Origin: Flavobacteriales bacterium
GTDB taxonomy: Bacteria > Bacteroidota > Bacteroidia > Flavobacteriales > PHOS-HE28
Direction of reading: 5' to 3'
Assembly (NCBI GenBank): GCA_008016945.1
Contig: SSGN01000022.1
Location: 1-47,991, forward strand
Length of the DNA: 47,991 nt
Positions 29,857 to 38,862 of this stretch are shown piece after piece. Under the pieces are notes generated by a model. That model did no database searches, was not told the DNA's origin, and saw only the letters and a list, made by a program, of their open reading frames with translations. Made by a program: the position numbers and the translations under genes. Every line of letters begins with the position of its first letter. The first letter of the stretch is position 1.

Positions 29857-31368
29857 ATGTCCGTCATCAACAACCCCGTGATCAGCCACCTTTCCCGACT
29901 CGGGACATCACTCGCACGAAATGCCGACCGACCGGCATTCTGCATCGCCGGTGTGGACCACTCGTACGCGGAATTGGGCGCTACGATCGCCCAGATCCGC
30001 CAGGCCATCCGCACCCAGATCCCCACCGAGGAGGTCGTGGTGGGTGTGCTGGCCAACGATGACCTGCCCACCTATGCGGCCCTGATCGCCTTGTGGATGG
30101 AGGGTCGTGCCTACCTGCCTTTGAACCCGGAGGCTCCTTCCGAGCGCAACGCGGTGATCGCCGCCCGCGCCGGTATCCGCAGCCTGCTCACCTCCGACGG
30201 GAATAAGCAGCAACTGGAGTGCAAGGCCGTGAACATGGGCACCCTGCAGGCAGCAAGTGCCTTACCGGCGGTCCAGGAGCCGCATCCGGACAAACTCGCC
30301 TATGTGCTCTTCACCAGCGGCAGCACCGGTGAACCGAAGGGCGTACCCATCACACATGGCAACCTCGCCACCTTCCTTGAAGGATTCGATGCGCTCAAGG
30401 TCCCGTTCTCCCACGAGGACCGATGCCTCCAGATGTTCGAACTCACGTTCGACCTCTCGGTGATGAGCTACCTGGTGCCCTTGCTTCATGGCGCCTGTGT
30501 GTATACGGTACCGAAGAACGAGATCAAGTACGGCTATATCGCCGAACTACTGGAGGAAAAGGCGATCACCGTGGCCTTGATGGTCCCGTCCATCATCAAC
30601 TACCTGCGGCCGTATTTCGACGAGATCGCAGCGCCCGCACTGCACACGAACTTGTTCTGCGGCGAAGCCCTTCCGGTGGATGTGACCACGGAATGGAGCC
30701 GATGCGTTCTGAACGCACGCATCCTGAACGTATACGGCCCTACGGAACACACCATTTTTTGTACCGAATATGCCTTCGATCGGGCAGGCAACAACAAAGC
30801 TGTGAATGGAGTGCTGTCCATCGGCCGTGCGATGAGGGGGTCGGAGCTCCTCATCGTGGACGACGACCTCAAGGTGTTACCGGCAGGGATGAAAGGGGAG
30901 CTCTGCCTGGGCGGAGGACAAATGACACCCGGATATTGGAATGACCCGGAAAAGACGGCCAAAGCCATATTCATCCTCGAACGTGATGGTCAACGGAAAC
31001 GATTCTACCGCACCGGCGATCTCTGCACCATGGACACCGAAGGCGATGTGCTGTACCTCGGACGCCTTGACCACCAAGTGAAGATCCAGGGTTACCGGGT
31101 GGAATTGGCGGAGATCGAACACCACGCACGCACCTTTCTGGAGCGGACCAACGCTGTGGCGCTGGCCGTTGGTAACGCGCTGGGGAACCAGGAAGTCGCC
31201 CTGGCGATCGAAGGCAGTGAGCATGACACCAAACCACTGCTGGCACACCTGCGCGCACAACTACCGGCCTACATGATCCCCACGCGCCTTCGTTTCGTGG
31301 ACACCTTCCCGCTCAACACCAACGGAAAGACGGATCGCAAAGCCTTGCAAGCGCTCTTCACCATATGA
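29857..31368 (+). CDS. Amino-acid adenylation enzyme, DltA-like
   Basis: A 503-residue stand-alone adenylation domain. Core motifs: FTSGSTGEPKGVPITH near 150-165, the NVYGPTEHTIF loop, YRTGDLCTMD, GRLDHQVKIQGYRVEL and the C-terminal lysine in NGKTDRKAL. Its size and lack of condensation domains match D-alanine carrier-protein ligases (DltA) and related enzymes that load an amino acid on a carrier protein. The carrier (32022-32270), an MBOAT and an SGNH protein follow, as in dlt operons. The amino acid is not known; the binding-pocket code was not decoded. It overlaps the next gene by 4 nt. Confidence 0.88.
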   Translation: MSVINNPVISHLSRLGTSLARNADRPAFCIAGVDHSYAELGATIAQIRQAIRTQIPTEEVVVGVLANDDLPTYAALIALWMEGRAYLPLNPEAPSERNAVIAARAGIRSLLTSDGNKQQLECKAVNMGTLQAASALPAVQEPHPDKLAYVLFTSGSTGEPKGVPITHGNLATFLEGFDALKVPFSHEDRCLQMFELTFDLSVMSYLVPLLHGACVYTVPKNEIKYGYIAELLEEKAITVALMVPSIINYLRPYFDEIAAPALHTNLFCGEALPVDVTTEWSRCVLNARILNVYGPTEHTIFCTEYAFDRAGNNKAVNGVLSIGRAMRGSELLIVDDDLKVLPAGMKGELCLGGGQMTPGYWNDPEKTAKAIFILERDGQRKRFYRTGDLCTMDTEGDVLYLGRLDHQVKIQGYRVELAEIEHHARTFLERTNAVALAVGNALGNQEVALAIEGSEHDTKPLLAHLRAQLPAYMIPTRLRFVDTFPLNTNGKTDRKALQALFTI

Positions 31369-32012
31369 TGGCCGCCACCGACATCCGCCCGGCCACCACA
31401 AAGGACATCCCCTTCCTCGTGGATGCGATCGTCTCTGCGGAGAAGAGCAATAGCCCACACTTCGGCCTGGCCACGCTCTTCGGTCTGAGCGAGGACGAAA
31501 CGCGCGCGCTGATCACCGCGATGCTTGAAGAGGAGGTAGACGGTTGTGAATTTTCCGTGAGCAGCTTCCTCATCGCAGAGGTGGAAGGCAAGCCGGCCGC
31601 AGCCGTGGCGGGATGGATCGAAGGAGCCGAGGACGATATGCCATCCGGACTGTTGAAGGCCAACCTCATCGGTTTCACATTTCCACCGGATCGCTTCGCC
31701 GCGCTTCGCGAAAAGGCAGCGATCATCAGCGGCATCCAGATCGACCGTGAAAAAGATGCCCTGCAGATCGAATACGTCCACACCGACCCGATGCATCGCG
31801 GCAGGGGAATGGCCGCGTCCTTGATCCAAGCCCACCTAGAAAAAGCCGGAACACGCAAGGCGCAGGTCCAGGCCTTCGCCGACAACCGCGTAGCGATCGG
31901 GCTCTACGAGAGGCTCGGTTTCGCCATCACCCGCACGTTCACATCCACCCATCCGGAAACGGTCCGCTACATGCCACACAACGCCAAGGTGCTCATGGAG
32001 CGCAATCCATAA
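31365..32012 (+). CDS. GNAT family N-acetyltransferase
   Basis: A 215-residue GNAT protein. The acetyl-CoA signature is visible in LQIEYVHTDPMHRGRGMAASLIQAHLE (R/Q-x-x-G-x-G/A type) and the end VAIGLYERLGF. It is coupled to the adenylation gene by ATGATG overlap. Typical dltABCD operons have no GNAT, so this cluster may acylate the loaded amino group or a sugar amine. The substrate cannot be read. It lies directly upstream of the carrier-protein gene. Confidence 0.85.
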   Translation: MMAATDIRPATTKDIPFLVDAIVSAEKSNSPHFGLATLFGLSEDETRALITAMLEEEVDGCEFSVSSFLIAEVEGKPAAAVAGWIEGAEDDMPSGLLKANLIGFTFPPDRFAALREKAAIISGIQIDREKDALQIEYVHTDPMHRGRGMAASLIQAHLEKAGTRKAQVQAFADNRVAIGLYERLGFAITRTFTSTHPETVRYMPHNAKVLMERNP

Positions 32013-32021
32013 CGTTTGATC

Positions 32022-32270
32022 ATGCAACGAGAGGAACTAACACCCCGCATCCGCACAACCGTTGAATCGGTGCTGGGGCATGGCAACTTCGAAATGAAGG
32101 ATGAGCTGACCGCAGCCGATGTGGAAGGCTGGGACTCGCTCACGCACATGTCCATCATCACCGGGCTGGAAAAGGAATTCAACGTGAAGTTCAAGCTGAA
32201 GGAGATCAATAAGCTGAAGAACATGGGTTCGCTCATCGAGCTGATCCGGTCCAAGCTCACCGGCGGGTAA
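32022..32270 (+). CDS. Acyl/aminoacyl carrier protein, DltC-like
   Basis: An 82-residue protein from ATG 32022 (TTG 32016 is an alternative). The phosphopantetheine site is S39 in VEGWDSLTHMSII, preceded by a helix and followed by EKEFNVKFKLKEINKLKNMGSLIELI. Size and D-S-L context are those of stand-alone carrier proteins. It is the probable acceptor of the adenylating enzyme two genes upstream and donor for the MBOAT 9 nt downstream. Confidence 0.92.
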   Translation: MQREELTPRIRTTVESVLGHGNFEMKDELTAADVEGWDSLTHMSIITGLEKEFNVKFKLKEINKLKNMGSLIELIRSKLTGG

Positions 32271-32279
32271 CGCCCTCGC

Positions 32280-33719
32280 ATGCTCTTCAATTCGGGCGGT
32301 TTCCTGGCCTTCATGCTCACCGTGTGGGTGGCGTATTGGTGGTTGGTGCCGCGAACGGCCCGTTGGCAGAATAGTGTGTTGCTCCTCGCGGGCCTGTTCT
32401 TCTACGGCCTGTCCGATCTACGATTCCTGATCATGCTCGCGGGAAGTGCGCTCATCAACCATGCGCTTGCCCTCCGTCTGACCCGGCTACCCGAAGGCCG
32501 CACGCGCACAGCGCTCTTCCGCCTCGGCATCGCATTGAACCTGGGCCTGCTCATCTACTTCAAGTACCTGGGCTTCTTCATGGATGGTGTGCATGACCTG
32601 TTGCTCGCGATAGGCCTGGCACCCCACATCTGGACCTTGCAGCTGGCTCTTCCACTGGGCATCAGCTTCTACACCTTCCAAATGATCGGATATCTGATCG
32701 ATGTACAGAACGAGGAGATCGAACCGTGCACCGACCGATCGGACTTCCTCACCTATGTCTTCCACTTCCCGAAGATGCTGGCCGGTCCCATCGAGCGTGC
32801 GCAGCACTTCCTCCCGCAGATCACAGAAGCACGTCGACCCGATGCCGAATTGATGAGCGATGGTCTCCGCCAGGTGCTCTGGGGGCTCTTCGCCAAAGTG
32901 GTGATCGCCGACGCACTCGCCGACCACATCAACACGGTCTTCGATGCGCCGGAAACGCACGGCCGTCTTACGCTGATCGGGGCCGTAAGCCTCTACATCG
33001 TCCAACTCTACTGTGATTTCTCGGGCTATTCCAACATGGCGCTCGGCCTCAGCAAACTCCTGGGCATCCGCTTACGGATCAACTTCGCCTACCCGCTCTT
33101 CAACCTGAACATCGGCGACTTCTGGCGGAGGTGGCACGTGTCTCTCACCTCGTGGATGCTGGACTACGTGTTCACCCCGCTCAGCTTTGTCCTGCGCGAT
33201 CTCGGCAAGCGCGGTCTGGTCATCGCCATCAGCGTCACGTTCCTGGCCGTGGGTATATGGCATGGTGCCAATTGGACCTTTGTCGTGTTCGGCATCCTGC
33301 AAAGCCTGTACTTCATGCCTTTGGTGCTCGGCCAGGGGATCAACCGTTCGCCCAGCCTACCGACCGACACCTTGCTTCCAAGCCCGGCACAGGCGGTACG
33401 CATACTGCTGATGTTCGTCCTGCTATCGATGACTTTCGCACTATTACGTGCCGATAGCCTTCATCATATGGGACGGATCTACGGCAACATCCTCATCAAT
33501 GACCTGCCGTGGAGCACGCTGAAGCTGCCGAACGATCTGCTGCTCTGCATCGTGGGTCTATTCCTGGTGGAGTGGTCCCAGCGCAGCAAGGAACACGCAC
33601 TGCAATGGTCGCGTGAACGCATCCCCATCCTGGCACGTTATGCCATCTACCTCCTGCTCACACAGCTGGTGATCTGGAAGAACGGGGCCGCCAACGACTT
33701 CATCTACTTCCAATTCTGA
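32280..33719 (+). CDS. MBOAT family O-acyltransferase, DltB/AlgI-like
   Basis: A 479-residue membrane protein with ten or more hydrophobic helices. The start MLFNSGGFLAFMLTVW, the motif YFKYLGFF, the LPLGISFYTFQ stretch, PKMLAGPIERA and the catalytic histidine H328 in GIWHGANWTFVVFG are hallmarks of the DltB/AlgI/PatA group. These move acyl groups from a carrier or CoA across the inner membrane to an extracytoplasmic acceptor. The carrier-protein gene next to it favours a DltB-like mechanism. It is followed 5 nt later by the SGNH gene. Confidence 0.94.
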   Translation: MLFNSGGFLAFMLTVWVAYWWLVPRTARWQNSVLLLAGLFFYGLSDLRFLIMLAGSALINHALALRLTRLPEGRTRTALFRLGIALNLGLLIYFKYLGFFMDGVHDLLLAIGLAPHIWTLQLALPLGISFYTFQMIGYLIDVQNEEIEPCTDRSDFLTYVFHFPKMLAGPIERAQHFLPQITEARRPDAELMSDGLRQVLWGLFAKVVIADALADHINTVFDAPETHGRLTLIGAVSLYIVQLYCDFSGYSNMALGLSKLLGIRLRINFAYPLFNLNIGDFWRRWHVSLTSWMLDYVFTPLSFVLRDLGKRGLVIAISVTFLAVGIWHGANWTFVVFGILQSLYFMPLVLGQGINRSPSLPTDTLLPSPAQAVRILLMFVLLSMTFALLRADSLHHMGRIYGNILINDLPWSTLKLPNDLLLCIVGLFLVEWSQRSKEHALQWSRERIPILARYAIYLLLTQLVIWKNGAANDFIYFQF

Positions 33720-33724
33720 AGGCG

Positions 33725-34666
33725 ATGACGTTGCGCGCACTGCTCATCAAGCTCTTGCTCTTCCTCGTGGCGCTCACGCTCATCAACGCGGCCATGATCC
33801 GGTGGACGGATCATCTCCTGGACCGCGCTTCGTTCACGCTTCCGCCAGGCACCACCACCCTCGTGCTCGGTGATTCACAGGTTGAGTGCGCGATCGACCC
33901 ATCGCAACTGCCCGGTGTGGTAAGCCTGGCCCAGGGTGGCGAGGCCTTCCTCTTCGCACACGCCAAGGCACGCCGTTTCATCGCTGAGAACCCGCAACTG
34001 GACACCATCTGGCTCTCGTGCAACTACATGGGCTTGGAGAAGAAACAGGATACCCTCACACGAAGCGAGCGCTACATCACCTACAAGCTACCATTCAACT
34101 TCTTCCTGTTCGATGCGGAGGACATGCGTCATTTCGCGTTGAATTACCACACCTACGCCAGCCTTCTTCAAACGCCGTTCAAGCGTCGAGCCTACATCAG
34201 CAAAGCCCTTCGACGTGCCACGACCTGGCGCGACCTCAACTTCGGCGGATACCTCAAGCTCACGGATCACAAACTCGCGCATGACTTGGCCCAACGCGAG
34301 CGGACACGACGAGAAGGGAACAGGCGGCCGCCGGAATTCGGTGCGGCCGAGGACCAGGTGCGATACTTGGACAAGATCATCCGGCTCTGCGGTTCGAGCG
34401 GCGTGACCTGCATACTCGTGAATACCCCCGTACACGCCGCCGTGCAAGCGGACACGGATACCGCGGCCTATTACGCTCATCTCCGTGCGCGCTACCCAAG
34501 GGTACCGTTGTGGGATCATTCCAATTGGAGCTTCCCGGATAGTTGCTACCGGGATGCCGTCCATTTGAATGCGGATGGGGCCCGATCGTACACCGAACGG
34601 TTGAGGACCTTGCGTTCCATGGGTTGGCCCGCTGTGGATCGTCGTGGCCGCGTGCCAACTCCCTAG
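33725..34666 (+). CDS. SGNH-type membrane-anchored protein, DltD/AlgJ-like role
   Basis: A 313-residue protein with an N-terminal membrane anchor (about 5-24) and an extracytoplasmic SGNH-like domain. Block I is VLGDSQVECAID with S51; the C-terminal catalytic pair is D277 and H280 in RDAVHLNADG. Such proteins pair with MBOAT transporters and complete transfer of the acyl group (DltD, AlgJ, PatB). It overlaps intact metG tail to tail: its TAG (34664-34666) and the metG TAG (34665-34663) share the bases CTAG. Confidence 0.85.
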   Translation: MTLRALLIKLLLFLVALTLINAAMIRWTDHLLDRASFTLPPGTTTLVLGDSQVECAIDPSQLPGVVSLAQGGEAFLFAHAKARRFIAENPQLDTIWLSCNYMGLEKKQDTLTRSERYITYKLPFNFFLFDAEDMRHFALNYHTYASLLQTPFKRRAYISKALRRATTWRDLNFGGYLKLTDHKLAHDLAQRERTRREGNRRPPEFGAAEDQVRYLDKIIRLCGSSGVTCILVNTPVHAAVQADTDTAAYYAHLRARYPRVPLWDHSNWSFPDSCYRDAVHLNADGARSYTERLRTLRSMGWPAVDRRGRVPTP

Positions 34667-36753
34667 CGTACCTCGGAGCCGTTCGACAGTGCACTGCCCG
34701 GTCGCACGAAGTGCAACTTGCCTTGCTCGTCCTCGGCCATCAACACCATGCCCTGGCTCTCCACGCCACGCATCTTGCGCGGCTCCAGGTTCGCCAGGAA
34801 GAGCACCTGTTGACCGGGCAGGGCCGCCGGGTCGAAGTGCTGGGCGATGCCGCTGACGACCGTTCTCGGTGTGGCTTCGCCGATGTCGATGGTCAGTTTG
34901 AGCAGTTTATCCGCTTTCTCGACTTTCTCCGCGGTAACGATGGTCCCTATGCGCAGATCGAGCTTGGCGAAGTCGTCGAACGCGATGTTCGCCTTGGCCA
35001 CCGCCGCTTCCTTCTTCGCCGCCGGAGCTGCCGGAGCCACAGATGCGGGTTGCATGGCATGCAAGCGGTCCACTTCGGCCTTGATCGCCTCGTCGTCGAT
35101 GGGTTTGAAGAGGTGTTCCGGCTTGCCGAGCGCAGCGCCGGGGACGATGAGTCCGGCCTTCAAGGCATCATCCCATTTCAACGCTCCCACTCCCAGCATG
35201 GTGCGCAGTTTCGCACTGGTGAAGGGCAGGAAGGGCTCCAGCAGCACGCTCAAGGCGGCCGTGATGCGCAGGCTGTTGAAAAGGATCGTACGCACGCGCG
35301 CTGGATCGGTCTTCTCCAGCTTCCATGGTTCGGTCTCCGTCAGGTACTTGTTGCCCAAGCGCGCGGCCTGCATGGCACTGGCCATCGCATCGCGGAAACG
35401 AAAACGGTCCACCTCATCGGCCACCTTGGCCGGGAGCGTGTTCAACTCCGCGAAGAGCAATACATCCTGTTCGTTGCCATCCGCAGGCTGCGGCACCTTG
35501 CCCTCGTAGTACTTGTGACACAGCACGAACACGCGTTGTACGAAATTGCCCAGGATCGCTACCAGCTCGTTGTTGTTCTTGTCCTGGAGGTCCTTCCAAG
35601 TGAACTCGCTGTCCTTGAACTCGGGCAGGATGCTGGCCAGCGCGTACCGCAGCTCATCCTGCCGACCTGGCCACCGCTCGATGTATTCGTGGAGCCACAC
35701 GGCCCAATTGCGGCTGGTGCTGAGCTTCTGCCCTTCGAGGTTGAGGAATTCGTTGGCCGGCACGTTCTGCGGCAGGACGAAACCGCCGTGCATCTTCAGC
35801 AGGATGGGGAAGATGATGCAATGGAACACGATGTTGTCCTTGCCGATGAAGTGCAGGAGTCGTGTATCCTCGGCCTTCCACCACTTCTCCCAATCGGTGC
35901 CGTGGTCCTTCGCCCATTGTTTGGTGGCGGTGATGTAGCCGATGGGTGCATCCAACCACACATAGAGCACCTTGCCTTCCGCACCGGGCAGGGGCACCGG
36001 CACGCCCCAATCCAGGTCACGCGTCATCGCGCGCGGACGTAACCCGTCCTTCAACCAACTGTTGCATTGGCCCAGCACTTGCGGCTTCCATTCCGCGGCA
36101 TCGTGCTGCTGTACGCCATCCAACTCGCCGGTATTGATCCACTTCTCCATCCACGCCTGCGCACGGTCCATGGAGAGGTACCAATGCTTGGTGGGCTTCA
36201 GTACCGGCGTACTTCCGCTCAGGGTGCTGCGCACCTCCTTCAGTTCCTTCGGGCTCAGCGCCGTGCCGCACTTCTCGCACTGGTCGCCGTAGGCCTCGGT
36301 ATTACCGCACACCGGGCATGTGCCTTTGATGTAGCGGTCGGCGAGGAACTGCCTGGCCTCCTCGTCGTAGTACTGCATCTCCTCCTGCTCGGTGAAGGCT
36401 CCGTTCTTGTACAGCTCCAGGAAGAAGTCCTGGCTGGTCTGCCGATGCAGATCGGCGCTGGTGCGGTGGTAGATGTCGAAATGGATGCCGAAGTCCGCGA
36501 AGGCCTTGCCCATCATGGCGTGGTACTTGTCCACGATGGCCTTGGGCGTGGTACCGTCCTTCATCGCGCGAATGGTGATGGCCGCGCCATGCTCATCGCT
36601 ACCGCAGACGAAGAGCACCTCCTTACCACGGGCCCGCAGGCAACGCACGTAGATGTCCGAAGGCAGGTAGGCCCCGGCGATGTGCCCGATATGCAAGGGG
36701 CCGTTGGCATAGGGCAACGCGGCGGTGACGGTGGTGCGGGCGGGTTCCTTCAC
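34663..36753 (-). CDS. metG: Methionyl-tRNA synthetase
   Basis: A 696-residue protein, usual length for the form with a C-terminal tRNA-binding domain. Signature PYANGPLHIGHIAGAYLPSD near residue 14-35, zinc-knuckle cysteines CPVCGNTEAYGDQCEKC, KLSTSRNW for the KMSKS loop, and an EMAP-type domain from about residue 585. It charges tRNA-Met. The last 18 residues (KLHFVRPGSALSNGSEVR) differ from the relic at 29325-29499, while the 117 bp upstream are nearly identical. The stop codon is interlocked with that of the SGNH gene. Confidence 0.97.
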   Translation of the reverse strand: MKEPARTTVTAALPYANGPLHIGHIAGAYLPSDIYVRCLRARGKEVLFVCGSDEHGAAITIRAMKDGTTPKAIVDKYHAMMGKAFADFGIHFDIYHRTSADLHRQTSQDFFLELYKNGAFTEQEEMQYYDEEARQFLADRYIKGTCPVCGNTEAYGDQCEKCGTALSPKELKEVRSTLSGSTPVLKPTKHWYLSMDRAQAWMEKWINTGELDGVQQHDAAEWKPQVLGQCNSWLKDGLRPRAMTRDLDWGVPVPLPGAEGKVLYVWLDAPIGYITATKQWAKDHGTDWEKWWKAEDTRLLHFIGKDNIVFHCIIFPILLKMHGGFVLPQNVPANEFLNLEGQKLSTSRNWAVWLHEYIERWPGRQDELRYALASILPEFKDSEFTWKDLQDKNNNELVAILGNFVQRVFVLCHKYYEGKVPQPADGNEQDVLLFAELNTLPAKVADEVDRFRFRDAMASAMQAARLGNKYLTETEPWKLEKTDPARVRTILFNSLRITAALSVLLEPFLPFTSAKLRTMLGVGALKWDDALKAGLIVPGAALGKPEHLFKPIDDEAIKAEVDRLHAMQPASVAPAAPAAKKEAAVAKANIAFDDFAKLDLRIGTIVTAEKVEKADKLLKLTIDIGEATPRTVVSGIAQHFDPAALPGQQVLFLANLEPRKMRGVESQGMVLMAEDEQGKLHFVRPGSALSNGSEVR
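34721..34837 (-). repeat. metG 3' block duplicated at 29383-29499
   Basis: This 117-bp part of metG has two mismatches to 29383-29499; bases 34721-34820 are identical to 29383-29482. The copies are direct repeats 5338 bp apart flanking the MITE and the Dlt-like cluster. Confidence 0.95.
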
Positions 36754-36866
36754 GGGTACGGGGAGTTCGGGCTGCGAAAGTACCGAAGTGCCACCTTTTC
36801 AACAGTTCGGCACGAGAATTGGGAAGGTGAGGCACCGAACACGGATCCTCTTCCGTCCTTTACCCC

Positions 36867-37478
36867 ATGCAACGCACCATGAACTTCCGCCCATTGATCC
36901 TCGGCCTCGCCACAGGAGCGAGCCTTTTCCTCAGCAGCAGCACCGTCCATGCCCAAGCTTTTCCGAAGGGATCCACCTCCCTCAGCGTTGGCTACGGTGT
37001 AGGCACCTTCCTGGGAGCGATCAACCGCAACTTCGATGTGAACAGCGATGTATCCTACAGCAGCATGGGGCCGGTGTACTTCAAGTTCGAGCATGCCATG
37101 GACGACCATGTGGGCCTGGGATTGAACGTGGCCTACGCCACCAACGAATGGAACTACCGGTACGAGTACGACTCCACCTCATACAAGGGCCGAACCACCC
37201 GAAGCACGTACAGCATCCTGGCCCGGTTCAACTACCACATCGGGAGCGACGCGAAATTCGACCCCTACGTGGGCTTCGGTCTGGGTTACCGGGACGCGAA
37301 GTGGACGGTTGAGGACGATGGCCCCGAGGACAGCGGTGTCACCCTCAAGAGCCTGATGCCCTTCGGCATGGAGCTCACCTTCGGCTTCCGCTACTTCTTC
37401 GCACCCAACTTCGGACTGTACGCCGAGGTGGGAGCGGCCAAGAGCGTGGCCCAAGGGGGTATCTCGGTGAAGTTCTAA
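36867..37478 (+). CDS. Outer-membrane beta-barrel protein (OmpW/OmpA-like size)
   Basis: A 203-residue protein with a signal peptide ending near VHAQAF; ATG 36867 or 36879 (MNFRPLIL) may be the start. The mature part alternates polar and aromatic residues in about eight strands: TSLSVGYGVGTFLG, GPVYFKFEHAM, LGLNVAYATNEW, SILARFNYHI, FDPYVGFGLGY, MELTFGFRYFF, FGLYAEVGAAKS. It ends GISVKF with a terminal phenylalanine. This is the common small-barrel family of Bacteroidota; the function is unknown. It is divergent from metG. Confidence 0.85.
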   Translation: MQRTMNFRPLILGLATGASLFLSSSTVHAQAFPKGSTSLSVGYGVGTFLGAINRNFDVNSDVSYSSMGPVYFKFEHAMDDHVGLGLNVAYATNEWNYRYEYDSTSYKGRTTRSTYSILARFNYHIGSDAKFDPYVGFGLGYRDAKWTVEDDGPEDSGVTLKSLMPFGMELTFGFRYFFAPNFGLYAEVGAAKSVAQGGISVKF

Positions 37479-37714
37479 ACGCCCGTTCGGCATTCAATAG
37501 CGGCCGGCATTGCGCGGCGATCATGCACCGGCCGATACGGGGGACCTGTTGGAACTCCGAAGACGTGGACCGCAAGAAGCAAAGCTACCGAGGGCCGGGC
37601 CTACGGGATCGGTCTCTGGAAGCAAGCCTGGAGGGAAGAGCGACCGGATCGCCTGGCATTGGCTGTTCAGAAAGTTGAACGGCCCGTTCCACACGGGTGG
37701 GCGATCTTCGGCCC
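37479..37714. other. Intergenic region without recognised features
   Basis: No coding frame with a plausible start, no tRNA and no clear terminator were seen between the barrel protein and the LD-carboxypeptidase gene. A GTG at 37697 could extend the downstream frame by six codons. Confidence 0.5.
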
Positions 37715-38674
37715 ATGGCTGCTACGCTCCCTGCCCCACTTCGTCCGGGTGATACCATCGCCATCGTACCCACGGCGCGTGCCATCACCGCTCAGGAACT
37801 GGGCGATGGCATCGCCTTGGCCGAAAGTTGGGGGTTGCACGTACAGCTCGGTGCCGGGGTTGGGCGCAAGCACTTTCAGCAAGCGGGCACCGACGGGGAA
37901 CGTGCCGCCGACCTCCAAGCGGCCATCGACGACCCTGCGGTGAAAGCCATCTGGTGCGCCCGTGGTGGCTACGGCACCATCCGCATCATGGACCGGGTGG
38001 ACCTATCGCCCTTGCTCCACACACCCAAATGGCTGATCGGATTCAGCGATGTGACCGTACTGCACAGCGCACTGACCAACCTTGGCATGGCCTCCCTGCA
38101 CGGGCAGATGCCGTTCGCGATCGGGGCGAAATCGCAAGCCTGTCGCGATGGGCTCCGCAACGTGCTCTTCGGCGACCTCTCGGCCGGAACCATCCCGACC
38201 CTCCGGAGCACGGCAGTGACCAGCATGGACCGCCACGGACACGGTGAAGGCCTCCTCATAGGCGGCAATCTCTCCATTCTATACTCGTTGCGCGGCACCC
38301 CCTACGATCTCGACCCGCGAGGGCGTATCCTCTTCCTGGAAGACTTGGATGAACTCCGCTACCACGCCGACCGGATGATCCAGAACCTACGGCACGGCGG
38401 CTGGTTCAGTGCGTTGACCGGTCTGGTGGTCGGGGGCATGAGCGACATGCGGGACAAGAACCCCGAAGACCCCTTCGGCCTGGAGGTGGAGGAAATGATC
38501 GCCGAGGCCGTAGCGCCGCATGGGTACCCGGTATGCTTTGGGTTCCCCGCCGGACATATCACGGATAACCGGCCGCTTGTGCTGGGCGCCCCTGCGAAAC
38601 TCCAGGTAAGCGCAGAAGGCGCCACGCTAAGCTTCGGCACACCCGCCGGAACACCTGCCCGCGAAGCTTACTGA
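37715..38674 (+). CDS. LD-carboxypeptidase (peptidase family S66)
   Basis: A 319-residue cytoplasmic protein. The nucleophile is S111 in LIGFSDVTVLH, preceded by CARGGYGTIRIMD. The acidic partner lies in RILFLEDLDEL and the histidine in GFPAGHITDNRPLVLG, giving the Ser-Glu-His triad of LdcA-type enzymes. It releases the terminal D-alanine from murein tetrapeptides during wall recycling. ATG 37715 is chosen over GTG 37697 because PLRPGDTIAIV is the usual start of the fold. Confidence 0.92.
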   Translation: MAATLPAPLRPGDTIAIVPTARAITAQELGDGIALAESWGLHVQLGAGVGRKHFQQAGTDGERAADLQAAIDDPAVKAIWCARGGYGTIRIMDRVDLSPLLHTPKWLIGFSDVTVLHSALTNLGMASLHGQMPFAIGAKSQACRDGLRNVLFGDLSAGTIPTLRSTAVTSMDRHGHGEGLLIGGNLSILYSLRGTPYDLDPRGRILFLEDLDELRYHADRMIQNLRHGGWFSALTGLVVGGMSDMRDKNPEDPFGLEVEEMIAEAVAPHGYPVCFGFPAGHITDNRPLVLGAPAKLQVSAEGATLSFGTPAGTPAREAY

Positions 38675-38703
38675 GACGGCATGAAAGAACCGGTCGATCC
38701 AAT

Positions 38704-38770
38704 GGTGAAAAGGTGAAAGGGTGAAAAGCGTGAGAAGGTGAAATGCCTCGCACCCTTTCACGCTATCACC
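38704..38770. repeat. Five 8-bp GTGAAAAG-type repeats with an inverted partner
   Basis: Direct units of 8-9 bp (GTGAAAAG, GTGAAAGG, GTGAAAAGC, GTGAGAAG, GTGAAA) fill 38705-38743; the inverted tract CACCCTTTCACGCTATCACC follows at 38751-38770. RNA from either strand would fold into a long imperfect hairpin. It lies between convergent genes, so it may also act as terminator. The remaining gap (38771-38862) shows nothing else. Confidence 0.8.
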
Positions 38771-38862
38771 CCAGTGGTCCCGATCGCTGAGCTCGGCCGG
38801 ATCTTCATCACCGGCTCAGTAAAGGGTACCTCAAGAACACCCTTTGGGTTGCGCGAGGGTCT

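Noticed and set aside
34543..36042. A 499-codon plus-strand open frame
   Set aside because: It is antisense to metG and has no homologous motif.
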